DNA of 49,405 nucleotides from Gammaproteobacteria bacterium (GCA_030433075.1 JAUILI010000011.1:1-49405), one strand, 5' to 3'. Shown: positions 16,013 to 24,527, counted from the stretch's first letter. The notes: generated from the letters alone by a model not told the origin. Numbers and translations are program-made.

Positions 16013-17344
16013 ATGGCAGAGCAGGCACCGGGGGCCGGCGCTTCGGCGCAGGGTGATGAGCAATTTGGGCCCGTTTATCGGTGGTACGCCCTGGGGCTCC
16101 TCTTTATTGTTTACATCTTCAACTTCATTGATCGACAGATCCTTGGCATCTTGGCCCAGCCCATCAAGGAAGATCTTGGCCTCTCGGATACGCAGATGGG
16201 GTTCATGGGGGGCATCGCCTTTGCCCTCTTCTACACCTTTCTGGGCATTCCCATCGCGCGCCTCGCGGATCGGGGCGTGCGCCGAAATATCCTTGCCGTA
16301 TGCCTCACGATCTGGAGTGGCATGACCGCGCTCTGCGGCCTCGCGGGCAGCTTTATTCAGCTTCTGGCCTGCCGGATCGGGGTTGCGGTGGGTGAGGCTG
16401 GGGGTAGTCCTCCGTCCCACTCCATGATTTCCGATATCTTCCCCGCCGATCGGCGCGCGACGGCCCTTGGCATTTATGCCCTGGGCATTCCCGTGGGCAC
16501 CATGCTGGGGAATCTTCTCGGGGGCTGGATCAACGACGCCTTTGACTGGCGTACGGCCTTTTTCCTCGTGGGCATGCCCGGGGTGGGGCTGGCGCTTTTG
16601 GTCCGCTTCACGCTCCGGGAGCCGGTGCGCGGGGCCTCCGATGCCAAGCCCGCGGTGACGGAAGCGCCGAAGGCGGAGACCGCCCTGCCCCCGGTGAAGG
16701 AAGTCTTTTTGGCCCTCTGGGCGCGAAAAAGTTTCCGCTACATGGCCATTGGCGGCGGGCTCCATGCCTTTGTTGGCTATGGCGTGGGCTACTGGATCCC
16801 CGCCTTCTTCATGCGCACCCACGATTTCTCCAGCACGGATATTGGGACGGCCCTGTTCTGGCTTGGTATTCCGGGCATGGCCGGAACCTTCCTTGGGGGC
16901 CTGCTCGGGGATCGCTTCGCCAAGCGGGACGTGCGCTGGTACGTGTGGCTACCGGGCCTTGCCACGCTCATTTCCGTACCCTTTGCCTATTACGTGTACA
17001 CCCATGAGGACCCCTGGTTCGGCCTTTGGGTTTACTCCATCCCCACCTTTCTGGGGTCTTACTACCTGGGCCCGACCTTCTCCCTGGCCCAGAGCCTTGT
17101 GGGGCTGCGCATGCGCGCGCTTGCCGCGAGCATTCTGCTCTTCATTCTGAATCTCATCGGCCTCGGCCTTGGGCCCCAGTTCGTGGGCATCATGAGTGAC
17201 GCTTTGCGGTCGAGCTACGGCGAGGGATCGCTGCAAATGGCCCTGGTGATCGTGCTGATCTTCAACGTGCTGTCCACGGGGAGCTATTTGCTTGCAGGCC
17301 GAACCCTCAAGGCCGATCTTGCCCGGGCGCACGAACTGTCCTAG
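16013..17344 (+). CDS. spinster-type MFS transporter
   Basis: A 443-residue major facilitator with about 12 membrane segments. The N-terminal FIVYIFNFIDRQILGILAQP region (YIFNFIDRQ) and the loop motif GIPIARLADRGVRR are typical of the spinster-like branch, as is GEAGGSPPSHSMISD. Members are often placed beside acyl-CoA or aromatic catabolic genes and may import organic acids or lipophilic compounds; the substrate here is not known. GGGGAGAAAGG precedes the ATG at 16013. It is divergent from an acyl-CoA dehydrogenase, and a strong terminator follows 53 bases after the stop. Confidence 0.9.
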   Translation: MAEQAPGAGASAQGDEQFGPVYRWYALGLLFIVYIFNFIDRQILGILAQPIKEDLGLSDTQMGFMGGIAFALFYTFLGIPIARLADRGVRRNILAVCLTIWSGMTALCGLAGSFIQLLACRIGVAVGEAGGSPPSHSMISDIFPADRRATALGIYALGIPVGTMLGNLLGGWINDAFDWRTAFFLVGMPGVGLALLVRFTLREPVRGASDAKPAVTEAPKAETALPPVKEVFLALWARKSFRYMAIGGGLHAFVGYGVGYWIPAFFMRTHDFSSTDIGTALFWLGIPGMAGTFLGGLLGDRFAKRDVRWYVWLPGLATLISVPFAYYVYTHEDPWFGLWVYSIPTFLGSYYLGPTFSLAQSLVGLRMRALAASILLFILNLIGLGLGPQFVGIMSDALRSSYGEGSLQMALVIVLIFNVLSTGSYLLAGRTLKADLARAHELS

Positions 17345-17396
17345 GAGGCGGCGGATCGAACGTTCGGAGGGTGGATGTTCTGAACTGAGGGGAAAG

Positions 17397-17429
17397 GGGG
17401 AGGACGGCTCGGGCCGCCTCCCCTTTTTT
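17397..17429 (+). terminator. intrinsic terminator after the MFS gene
   Basis: A stem of GGGGAGG-A-CGGC pairs with GCCG-CCTCCCC around a TCGG loop with one bulged A, followed by six T. It ends 6 bases before the stop of the convergent small membrane protein gene. Confidence 0.9.
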
Positions 17430-17435
17430 GTTGTC

Positions 17436-17603
17436 TTAGTGGCCAGCCTTGGCCAGCGATAGGCCCGTCATCCAGCCGCACAGCAGACCAAACACGGTGT
17501 ACACCGCGTATTGGCCCGTCCACCAGCCTAAGGCAATGCCGGCGCCGAGGCCGATTCCGGTCCACAGTAGAGCGGAAGCGCCGCCCTTTCCTTCACTGGC
17601 CAT
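17436..17603 (-). CDS. small hydrophobic membrane protein, unknown function
   Basis: A 55-residue protein starting MASEGKGGASALL at the ATG at 17603. After a short polar N-terminus it has two glycine-rich hydrophobic stretches (TGIGLGAGIALGW and VYTVFGLLCGWMTGL), giving one or two membrane spans, and ends in AKAGH. No known family was recognised. It is backed by the terminator on its stop side and lies 73 bases after the acyl-CoA dehydrogenase on the same strand. A longer upstream frame adds 13 residues without clear support. It could be a small inner-membrane accessory protein; the coding call itself is fairly likely from the composition. Confidence 0.6.
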   Translation of the reverse strand: MASEGKGGASALLWTGIGLGAGIALGWWTGQYAVYTVFGLLCGWMTGLSLAKAGH

Positions 17604-17649
17604 GCAGTTTCTCCCAGTTGCGGGGCAGCGCCTGCTGCCCACCGGTTAG

Positions 17650-17665
17650 GCGCTTCGGAAAGCGC
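17650..17665. other. short hairpin between small ORF and acyl-CoA dehydrogenase
   Basis: GCGCTT-CGGA-AAGCGC forms a perfect 6-base stem with a 4-base loop, 12 bases beyond the acyl-CoA dehydrogenase stop. No T-run follows on either strand, so it may be a weak terminator or an RNA-stabilising hairpin only. Confidence 0.35.
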
Positions 17666-17676
17666 GATTCGAAGGC

Positions 17677-19350
17677 CTAGGCCAAAAGGGCCCGACCCAC
17701 CACCTTCAGCGCGAGGGTTTCCTCGGCGCCTTCGAAGATCGACAGCACGCGCGCATCGACGAAGTAGCGGGAAACGGCCGTTTCTTCGGCGTAGCCCATG
17801 CCCCCGTGGAGCTGCAAGGCTTCCCGGCAGACCGTTTCCGCGGCGCGGCAGGCGTAAAGTTTAACGAGGCTCGCTTCCATTTGCCCTTCCCCAGCATCGA
17901 GTAGCCTGCCGACCTCGAGGGTCAGCATGCGCGAACTCTGCAGGGCCATGGCCATGCGCGCCAGCTTGACCTTGCTCAGGCCGTAGCGGCTGACGCTTTG
18001 CCCGAAGACCGTACGGTCTTCGCTGTAACGCAAAGCCGCTTCAAAGGCCGCTTCCATGAGACCCGTGGCACGGGCGGCGGTTTGAATCCGGCCGCCGGAG
18101 AAGCCCCGCATTTGATAGTAGAAGCCCTTGCCAAGCCCTTCCTCGCCGCCTAGCACGTGACTATCCGGCACGAAGAAGTCGTCGTAGAACATTTCGTAGG
18201 AGTGCATGCCTCGGTAGCCCAGGGTGGCGATGGCGCGCCCGCTCACCTCCCCGCCGCCGGGGCTGCGGTGGGAAAACTCGTGAGCATCCGTGCCGGGCTT
18301 CTCCACGAGGAAGAGGGAAAGGCCCCGGTGCCCGGCCTTCGGGTCCGGGTCCGTGCGGGCCAGCACGAGAATGAGCTCGGCTTTTCCGGCGAAGGTGCAC
18401 CAGGTTTTGGCGCCGTTTAAGCGCCAGCCGCCCTCGCAGCGCGTGGCTCGGAGCGCAACGGAGGCGACGTCGGAGCCCGTGCCCGGTTCCGTGACGGAGA
18501 TCGCCACCAGCGGATCTCCGGCGGCAATGCGCGGCAGCCAATGGGCCTTCTGTTCCTCCGTGCCCCCGGCGAGGAGTGCCCGAGCTAAGATCTCGGGCCG
18601 GGTGATGAGGCTTCCCGCCGCCCCGAGGGAGGCTTTGGACAGGGCTTCCGTGGCCACGATCATGCCCAGCGTGTCTTCCCGATCGTCCGGGAGCAGACCT
18701 CCGAAACGCTCCGGCACCGACAGGCCAAAGCACCCGAGAGCCTTTAGGCCCTCGATGATGTCCTCGGGGATGGTGAGATCTTCTCGGTGGATAGCTTCCG
18801 CCTGGGGGGCGACCACCTCCCGCGCAAAGCGCTCGAAGGTGTCGCGCATCATGCCGGTGGCCTCCGGCAGCACGACGGGGCCAAGATCCCCCTTCCGCGC
18901 CAGAATCTCCGTGCCTAACGCTTCCAGGGCGGCGCGATCATTCGCGCGCTCGAGCGCTTCATCGATGGCGCCGCTGAAGGGGGCTTCGAAGGCCGCTCGG
19001 GTCATGCCGTAGTCCCGGGCCCGGGCCCCTACCCGCTGGCGCAGCTGGGTTAGGGTATCGGCGATCACCGCCCCGGCGAGGGCCTGGCAAAAGGCCCCGT
19101 CGATGCCGCTCTGCGCGGTGGCCCAGTGCTGCATCGCCTTCGCCGCGGAAAGCTCGGCGCGGAAGAAGGCGAGGTCGTAGACCGCGAGCTGGTGCTGATC
19201 AATCAGATCTTCCCCGGGAGACAGGAGAGCGCTTTGGCCCTTCACGTGCGCCAGTGCGTCGCCGAGGCACGCCTCCATGGCCTGGAGGGCCGCTTCGTAA
19301 GTCTTAAGGTCTGCGGCGGGGGTCGCGCTGAGGGATTCGGCAGTGCTCAC
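17677..19350 (-). CDS. acyl-CoA dehydrogenase with N-terminal extension, (2S)-methylsuccinyl-CoA dehydrogenase-like
   Basis: A 557-residue acyl-CoA dehydrogenase. The typical catalytic body starts only near residue 165 (PEATGMMRDTFERFAREVV). It contains SVTEPGTGSDVAS, NGAKTWCTFAGKA, YSEDRTVFGQ and LHGGMGYAEE, ending ALKVVGRALLA. The first about 165 residues form an extra helical region (YDLAFFRAELSAAKAMQHWA), the feature that sets (2S)-methylsuccinyl-CoA dehydrogenase (Mcd) of the ethylmalonyl-CoA pathway apart from ordinary acyl-CoA dehydrogenases. None of the other pathway genes (Ccr, Ecm, Mch) is in the window, so another branched acyl-CoA substrate is possible. The start is a GTG at 19350 with AGGAG 5 bases upstream. 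It is divergent from the BaeS-like gene. Confidence 0.8.
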   Translation of the reverse strand: MSTAESLSATPAADLKTYEAALQAMEACLGDALAHVKGQSALLSPGEDLIDQHQLAVYDLAFFRAELSAAKAMQHWATAQSGIDGAFCQALAGAVIADTLTQLRQRVGARARDYGMTRAAFEAPFSGAIDEALERANDRAALEALGTEILARKGDLGPVVLPEATGMMRDTFERFAREVVAPQAEAIHREDLTIPEDIIEGLKALGCFGLSVPERFGGLLPDDREDTLGMIVATEALSKASLGAAGSLITRPEILARALLAGGTEEQKAHWLPRIAAGDPLVAISVTEPGTGSDVASVALRATRCEGGWRLNGAKTWCTFAGKAELILVLARTDPDPKAGHRGLSLFLVEKPGTDAHEFSHRSPGGGEVSGRAIATLGYRGMHSYEMFYDDFFVPDSHVLGGEEGLGKGFYYQMRGFSGGRIQTAARATGLMEAAFEAALRYSEDRTVFGQSVSRYGLSKVKLARMAMALQSSRMLTLEVGRLLDAGEGQMEASLVKLYACRAAETVCREALQLHGGMGYAEETAVSRYFVDARVLSIFEGAEETLALKVVGRALLA

Positions 19351-19434
19351 GGGAGCTCCTTAGCTGTATCGGGAACGACCCCTAGGATAGCAGGTGGCTC
19401 GTCCTGTGCCTGCTGGGGAGCGTATGATTCCGTC

Positions 19435-20979
19435 ATGAACGAGTCCGCGTCCCCTCCTCGCTTTCGCTTCGGCATGACCGCTCGGGTCACGGCCGTGGTG
19501 ATGCTTGTGGCGTCGCTGGTGCTCGTGGTGAATACGGTGGCCTCTCGCCTTGCCTTCCAGTCCCGCTTTTTAAGTTACGTCAACGAGCAGGAAGCGGCGA
19601 TTCTAGAGCGCATGGCGGAGCAGATTGCCGAGATCTACGGTCGCTACGGTGATTGGGATGCGCTCTCGGAAGCCATTCCGCCCCGGCGGCTCCTGCTATG
19701 GTCGGCGCGCGTGTCCAGCCGGGAGGTGCCGGGGAACCGCATCGATGCCCTTGTCGATGCCCCCGTGGCCCCCTCTCCCCTTTCCTCTTCCCTGGCGGCG
19801 CCGCCAGAGAGCATGCTGAGCCCCAGCCGGAGCGATCTCGCCGGGCCCTCCAGCCGCCCCCTGCGCCGTCCCACCATGTCGCGTTTAGCCCTCGTTGACC
19901 TGTCCGGGGAGGTTCGCGTGCCCGCCCCCATGCAGGAGCTGGGGGAAGCGGAGGTGCGACGCCAACCCATTCGCTGGGCGGGCGAAGTGGTGGGCTACAT
20001 CATGCTCTACCCCGTGCGGCGCCTCGATCAGGAAACGGATCTGCGTTTTGAGGCGGATCTCCTTCGAACCCTTTGGGTGATCGCGGCGCTGATCCTTTTG
20101 GTGGCAGGCTTCGCGGGACGGCGCCTTTCCCGGAGCCTCTTGGCACCGGTACGGGATCTCGCCTCCGGGGCCCGGGCGCTGGCTGCGGGGCGCTACGGTA
20201 CCCGGCTCCATCTCACCCGGAGCGACGAATTCGGCGCCCTGGGCCGGGACTTTAACCGCTTGGCTGAAGCCCTGGAGCAGGCCCGTTCCGCGCGCCAGCG
20301 CTGGCTCGCGGACGTGGCCCACGAGCTTCGGACGCCCCTCACCGTGCTCCGGGGGGAGCTGGAAGCGCTAGAGGATGGGGTGCGGCCCCTAACACCGCAA
20401 AATCTAGGGTCCCTGAATACGGAGGTGCGTCAGCTCGGGCGGCTCGTGGAAGATCTCCATGCCCTGGCCCTCGCCGATGCCGGCGCCCTTGCCTTTGAAT
20501 ATGAGCCTTGCCAACCCCAGCGGCTTTTAGAAGACGCCTTTGCGCGCCATCAGCGTCGCTTTGAGGAAGCGGGCCTTGCCCTAGGGCTCGACCCTGGCCC
20601 GAGCGACTTCACCCTGTCCCTGGACCCGCTACGCATTGCGCAGCTGCTCGACAACGTGCTGGAGAACGCGCTCCGCTACACCGATGCCCCGGGGGAAGTG
20701 CGTCTGCGCCTCGAGCCTGAGGGGCAGGGGGCACGGTTGATCGTTGAGGACTCGGCGCCGGGGGTGAGTGATGAGGCGCGGGAAGCCATGTTCACCCGGT
20801 TCTGGCGCCAGGAAGCGTCCCGGGCTCGGGCCAGCGGTGGAGCTGGACTTGGCCTCGCCATCGTGCGGCGCATCAGTCGCGCCCACGAGGGGGACGCCTT
20901 CGCGGAACCCAGCCCCCTGGGGGGCGTTCGCATTTCGATTTTGCTCCGCACCCAGGAGCCTGAGGGAGGTCGCCCATGA
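19435..20979 (+). CDS. baeS: BaeS-like sensor histidine kinase
   Basis: A 514-residue kinase. Transmembrane segment 1 is near residues 17-38. A periplasmic sensor of about 170 residues includes a Pro/Ser-rich stretch at about 108-147. Transmembrane segment 2 is at about 212-229, then HAMP (RRLSRSLLAPVRDLA). The H-box DVAHELRTPL has His296, the N-box LLDNVLENALRY and the G-box GGAGLGLAIVRRI follow. It resembles E. coli BaeS in the HAMP-to-kinase part. The ATG at 19435 matches the expected N-terminus; the possible Shine-Dalgarno GGGGAG lies rather far upstream (about 14 bases). It overlaps baeR by 4 bases. BaeS-type kinases sense envelope stress from metals, indole or flavonoids, but the sensor domain here is different. 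Confidence 0.85.
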   Translation: MNESASPPRFRFGMTARVTAVVMLVASLVLVVNTVASRLAFQSRFLSYVNEQEAAILERMAEQIAEIYGRYGDWDALSEAIPPRRLLLWSARVSSREVPGNRIDALVDAPVAPSPLSSSLAAPPESMLSPSRSDLAGPSSRPLRRPTMSRLALVDLSGEVRVPAPMQELGEAEVRRQPIRWAGEVVGYIMLYPVRRLDQETDLRFEADLLRTLWVIAALILLVAGFAGRRLSRSLLAPVRDLASGARALAAGRYGTRLHLTRSDEFGALGRDFNRLAEALEQARSARQRWLADVAHELRTPLTVLRGELEALEDGVRPLTPQNLGSLNTEVRQLGRLVEDLHALALADAGALAFEYEPCQPQRLLEDAFARHQRRFEEAGLALGLDPGPSDFTLSLDPLRIAQLLDNVLENALRYTDAPGEVRLRLEPEGQGARLIVEDSAPGVSDEAREAMFTRFWRQEASRARASGGAGLGLAIVRRISRAHEGDAFAEPSPLGGVRISILLRTQEPEGGRP

Positions 20980-21674
20980 GCGGGGCTGCTCGCATTTTGA
21001 TCGTTGAGGATGAGCCGAAAATTGCCCGTCTCGCCGCGGATTATCTCCATGCGGCGGGATGGGAAACGGTGCTGGTCCACCGCGGTGACGAGGCAGAGGC
21101 GCGCTTCGCGGAAGAAACCTTTGATCTTGTGGTGCTGGATTTGATGCTGCCCGGGGTGGATGGCCTGACGCTGTGCAAGATCTTTCGTGCCGAGTCGACC
21201 GTTCCGATCATTATGGTGACGGCTCGGGTGGAGGAAGTGGATCGGCTGCTGGGTCTGGAAGTTGGGGCGGATGATTATCTCTGTAAACCCTTTAGCCCCC
21301 GGGAGCTCGTGGCCCGGGTGAAGGCGCAGCTCCGGCGCCAGGCCTGGGCCCGGGGAACGCCGAAGGCTGGGCTAGATCTTCAGGAGGATGCGCTACGGGC
21401 CGTCTACGAGGGCGCGGCGGTGGATCTTACCCGGGTGGAGTTTCGGATCCTGTCCGCACTTCTCGCCCAGGAAGGGGTCATCCTATCCCGGGATCAGCTC
21501 ATCGCCGCGGCCTACGAGGACCACCGGGTGGTCAGCGATCGCACCATCGACACGCACATGAAGAACCTGCGGAAGAAGCTCCTGACGGTCATGGGCGACG
21601 CCATGGGCATTCGTTCCGTGTATGGGGTGGGCTACCGCTGGGAAGTTGAGCCCCAGGCCTTCGAAAAGGCCTAG
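20976..21674 (+). CDS. baeR: BaeR-like response regulator
   Basis: A 232-residue OmpR-family regulator. The receiver domain has phospho-acceptor Asp55 (VVLDLMLPG) and Lys104 (YLCKPFSPRE), and the C-terminal winged helix shows LTRVEFRILSAL, VVSDRTIDTHMKNLRKK and YGVGYRWE. The phrases ILIVEDEPKIARL, LPGVDGLTLCKIFR and EVDRLLGLEVGADDY track E. coli BaeR closely, so orthology is likely. The start overlaps the kinase stop (ATGA), the usual arrangement for such pairs. Targets are probably envelope-stress and efflux genes elsewhere; none is adjacent. It converges with the thiolase gene with 12 bases between stops. Confidence 0.9.
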   Translation: MSGAARILIVEDEPKIARLAADYLHAAGWETVLVHRGDEAEARFAEETFDLVVLDLMLPGVDGLTLCKIFRAESTVPIIMVTARVEEVDRLLGLEVGADDYLCKPFSPRELVARVKAQLRRQAWARGTPKAGLDLQEDALRAVYEGAAVDLTRVEFRILSALLAQEGVILSRDQLIAAAYEDHRVVSDRTIDTHMKNLRKKLLTVMGDAMGIRSVYGVGYRWEVEPQAFEKA

Positions 21675-21686
21675 GGCCGAGGGTAC

Positions 21687-22886
21687 CTACTCGGCGGCCC
21701 CGATAATGCACACCGCCGCTACGTTGGACATGGGCGATCCCCCCAGGTTATGGGTCATGCCTATGCGCGGCGCCTCGAGCTGCCGGGGCCCGGCCCGGTG
21801 GGACAGCTGCAGGTACATCTCGTAGAGCATGCGAATTCCCGAGGCCCCGATGGGATGGCCGAAGCACTTCAGGCCGCCATCAATTTGGCAGGGAATGGTG
21901 CCGTCCGCATCGTAGAACCCATCGAGCACGTCCGTAATGGCCCCGCCCTCAGCGGATAGCTGGAGATCTTCCATGGTCACCAGCTCCGTGACCGAGAAGC
22001 AGTCGTGGCACTCGAACATGGAGACCTCTTCCCGGGGCTTTTTAATGCCCGCTTCCTCGTAGGCCTTCCGCGCCGCAATGCGCGTGGTGTGGAAGTAGCT
22101 GCCATCCCAACTGTTGTGCCCGGCCTCGCTGCCGTTGGAGAGGGAAAGCTGCAACGCCTTTACGGTGACGATGCGCTCCTTGCCCAGCTGCTTGGCGATC
22201 TCGGGGGTGGTCACGATGCAGGCTGCCGCGCCGTCGGACACCCCGCAGCAATCGAAGAGCCCTAGGGGTTCGGCGATCATGGGGGCATTGAGGGCCTGCT
22301 CTTCCGTAATGGGCTTACGCAGGTGCGCCTTGTCGTTCTTCGCGCCGTTCGCGTGGGACTTCACGGAGATGTGAGCCAGGGCGCGCTTTAAGTCCTCCCG
22401 GCTGACGCCGTGCTTTGCGCGATAGGCGGAGGCCAGCTGGGCGAAGTTCCCCGGGGCCGACCCCGTGGCCGCCCACTGGGCGTTTAGCGTGCCCCCGAGG
22501 CTGCCCGGTAGACCGCCGTAGCCCGTGTCCTTGAGCTTCTCGACGCCGAGCGCCAGCGCGATGTCGCAGGCCCCGGAGGCCACGGCATAGACCGCGCCCC
22601 GGAAGGCTTCCGAGCCCGAGGCGCAGAAGTTCTCGACTCGGGTCACTGCAATGTTCGGCAGCCGGAGGGCCGTCGCGAGGGGAAGGCCGCCCTTCCCAAC
22701 GTTGATTTCCTCGTAGTGGGTCGAGAACCAGGCGGCGTCCAGCTGGCTACCGTCGATACCCGCATCCAGGAGGGCCTCTTCGTAGGCCTCCACCATGAGC
22801 TCCTCGGCGCCGCTCTCCCAGCGCTCCCCGAAGCGGGAGCAACCCATGCCCAGGATTGCGACCTTGTCTTTGATTCCTCGTGCCAT
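21687..22886 (-). CDS. thiolase-family acyltransferase (SCP2/archaeal-type)
   Basis: A 399-residue thiolase-fold protein. The nucleophile is Cys88 in ENFCASGSEA. His294 (ECHDCFS) and His344 (GHPIGASG) fill the usual catalytic positions. The last catalytic motif reads THNLGG (His379) instead of the Cys-containing CxGG of biosynthetic thiolases. That variant is typical of the SCP2-like and archaeal acetoacetyl-CoA thiolase group. It lies 19 bases downstream of the gene for an HMGCS-like protein fused to a DUF35 domain. Together they mirror the archaeal thiolase/HMGCS/DUF35 complex in which DUF35 channels CoA intermediates. Cleavage or condensation of a beta-ketoacyl-CoA is likely, substrate unknown. 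Confidence 0.85.
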   Translation of the reverse strand: MARGIKDKVAILGMGCSRFGERWESGAEELMVEAYEEALLDAGIDGSQLDAAWFSTHYEEINVGKGGLPLATALRLPNIAVTRVENFCASGSEAFRGAVYAVASGACDIALALGVEKLKDTGYGGLPGSLGGTLNAQWAATGSAPGNFAQLASAYRAKHGVSREDLKRALAHISVKSHANGAKNDKAHLRKPITEEQALNAPMIAEPLGLFDCCGVSDGAAACIVTTPEIAKQLGKERIVTVKALQLSLSNGSEAGHNSWDGSYFHTTRIAARKAYEEAGIKKPREEVSMFECHDCFSVTELVTMEDLQLSAEGGAITDVLDGFYDADGTIPCQIDGGLKCFGHPIGASGIRMLYEMYLQLSHRAGPRQLEAPRIGMTHNLGGSPMSNVAAVCIIGAAE

Positions 22887-22905
22887 TGCCTAGCCCTCCC
22901 GCGGT

Positions 22906-24390
22906 TTAGGCGTCTTGGCCGCGCTGTGGCACGGCCTTCCAAAAATAGCGAACAAAGCCCCGGAGGCGATCGCTCGATTTGATGCGGAACATCATTTTCA
23001 CCGAGGTGCCCACGTCAAGCTCGCCGACGTCCACGTCCGTGAAATCGGTCATGAAGCGGCCCCCGTCCTCGAAGGTGATCATGCCATAGTGGCTTGGCGG
23101 GTTGGGGATGTAGGTGAGGTAGTCCGCGGACCAGGTCAGCACGGAGGCCTTGCTATCCCGGAAGCTGTGGGGCTCCTGCGTATGATGGGCGCCGCACTGG
23201 GGGTTCACGCAGATGTCCGTGCGCGGGAACTGAAGCGTTCCGCACTGAGTGCACTTGCCCCCTTCCAGGGCCAGCAGCATGTCGCGCTTCCGATAGGTGA
23301 CGGAGAGGGCCGTTTTGTAGTCGTCCCGCTCCGCGCGCATGCCCTTTTCGAGGGTGACCAGATCGTTGAAGGCAAGATATTGCATGTAGTTATCGCTGGT
23401 CTTGCCGAGGGCCAGGTGGCCTCGCACACCAAGCTTCCCCTGGGGGGAGGCCGCCGCCTCCGTGGCCCGGAACAGCAAGGCATCACAGCCCTGCCCAAAG
23501 GCGGCCACCAGCACGAGGGCCCCGGGCTTTAGCCCGCCCTCCAGGAGGTGGCTTAGCATCACCAGGGCGTGGGCGGTCCCGCATTCCCCGAGCGTTGCCG
23601 AGAGGTTATCGGCAAGGGCCTCGGCCCTGATCCCCACGCTTTTGGCGACGCCGTCGGCGGCGCGGCCAATGGTGGAGGGAAAGATGAAGTGGTCGATGGC
23701 GCTGGCCTCGACCCCGGCCTTCGCGAGGACGGCGTTGACCGCCTCGGGAACGATCTGGCTAATGCCTTCATCCCGAATCCAGCGCTCTTCCCAGGTGTAG
23801 TCGAAGGCTTCCCCCGCGCCGCGGAAGTGATCAACGAAGTCAGCGGTCTCCGTAACGCCTGCAAGGAAGGTGAGGACCCCCTCCCCCTCTTCCACGAGCA
23901 GCGCGGCGGCGCCATCGCCATAGGCGAGCTCCCCGGCGGAGGCGGCCTTGGCTTGCCGCTTATCCGTGCCCACCACCAGGGCCTGCTTGCTGTAGGGGCC
24001 GGAAACGGCCTGCAGCGCCTCGAGCAGCGCCGTGGTGCCGGCGCGCTGGGAGCCAGTGATGTCTAGGGTGCGACGCTGGCCATCGAGGCTCAGGGCCGTG
24101 GCGACGATGCCCGCGTTCTGCCGATCGGCGAAGGGCAAGGTGGTGGAAGCGAGGTAGAGCGCATCGAGGCTAGCGCTGGCGTCTGGCCCCGGTGCCGCGC
24201 CATGAGCGAGGCAATCCCGGGCCGCTTCCACGGCCATGGTGATGGCGTCCTCATCCCAGTTGGCGATGGCGCGCTCACCCTTCCCCTTCCCCTTAAAGCT
24301 GGGATCGGACCACTGATGCGCTGCAGCAATGGCGCTGCGGGCCAAACGTAAGCGCGGAACATACGCGCCAAAGGCGGAAATACCGGCCAT
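22906..24390 (-). CDS. HMG-CoA-synthase-like protein fused to DUF35 zinc-ribbon/OB domain
   Basis: A 494-residue protein. Residues 1 to about 315 have the initial-condensing-enzyme fold (AGISAFGAYVPRLRL, ELAYGDGAAALLV, DNLSATLGECG, AAFGQGCDALLF). From about residue 345 it becomes a DUF35-type acyl-CoA-binding part, with a four-cysteine zinc ribbon (Cys380, Cys383, Cys394, Cys399) and an OB-fold tail (GMITFEDGGRFMTDFTDVD). In HMGCS the nucleophile lies before AGT; here the motif reads GSQRAGT, with Gln115 in that place. The glutamate and histidine of the triad are also not evident (ASTTLPFADR and FIFPSTIG). So it probably does not act as a normal synthase. The ATG at 24390 follows GGAGGGGG. 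It is in an operon with the thiolase. Confidence 0.75.
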   Translation of the reverse strand: MAGISAFGAYVPRLRLARSAIAAAHQWSDPSFKGKGKGERAIANWDEDAITMAVEAARDCLAHGAAPGPDASASLDALYLASTTLPFADRQNAGIVATALSLDGQRRTLDITGSQRAGTTALLEALQAVSGPYSKQALVVGTDKRQAKAASAGELAYGDGAAALLVEEGEGVLTFLAGVTETADFVDHFRGAGEAFDYTWEERWIRDEGISQIVPEAVNAVLAKAGVEASAIDHFIFPSTIGRAADGVAKSVGIRAEALADNLSATLGECGTAHALVMLSHLLEGGLKPGALVLVAAFGQGCDALLFRATEAAASPQGKLGVRGHLALGKTSDNYMQYLAFNDLVTLEKGMRAERDDYKTALSVTYRKRDMLLALEGGKCTQCGTLQFPRTDICVNPQCGAHHTQEPHSFRDSKASVLTWSADYLTYIPNPPSHYGMITFEDGGRFMTDFTDVDVGELDVGTSVKMMFRIKSSDRLRGFVRYFWKAVPQRGQDA

Positions 24391-24527
24391 GCCCCCTCCT
24401 ATCTTGTTGTGCATGAAATGTCCCCAGGGCTCGAGCATAAGCCTTGATTTAGGACAAGGCACCCCCTGGCCTGCCCCGCCATGCTCAAGCTATGGTGATG
24501 ATTGTTCAAATAGGGAACCCACTTTCT

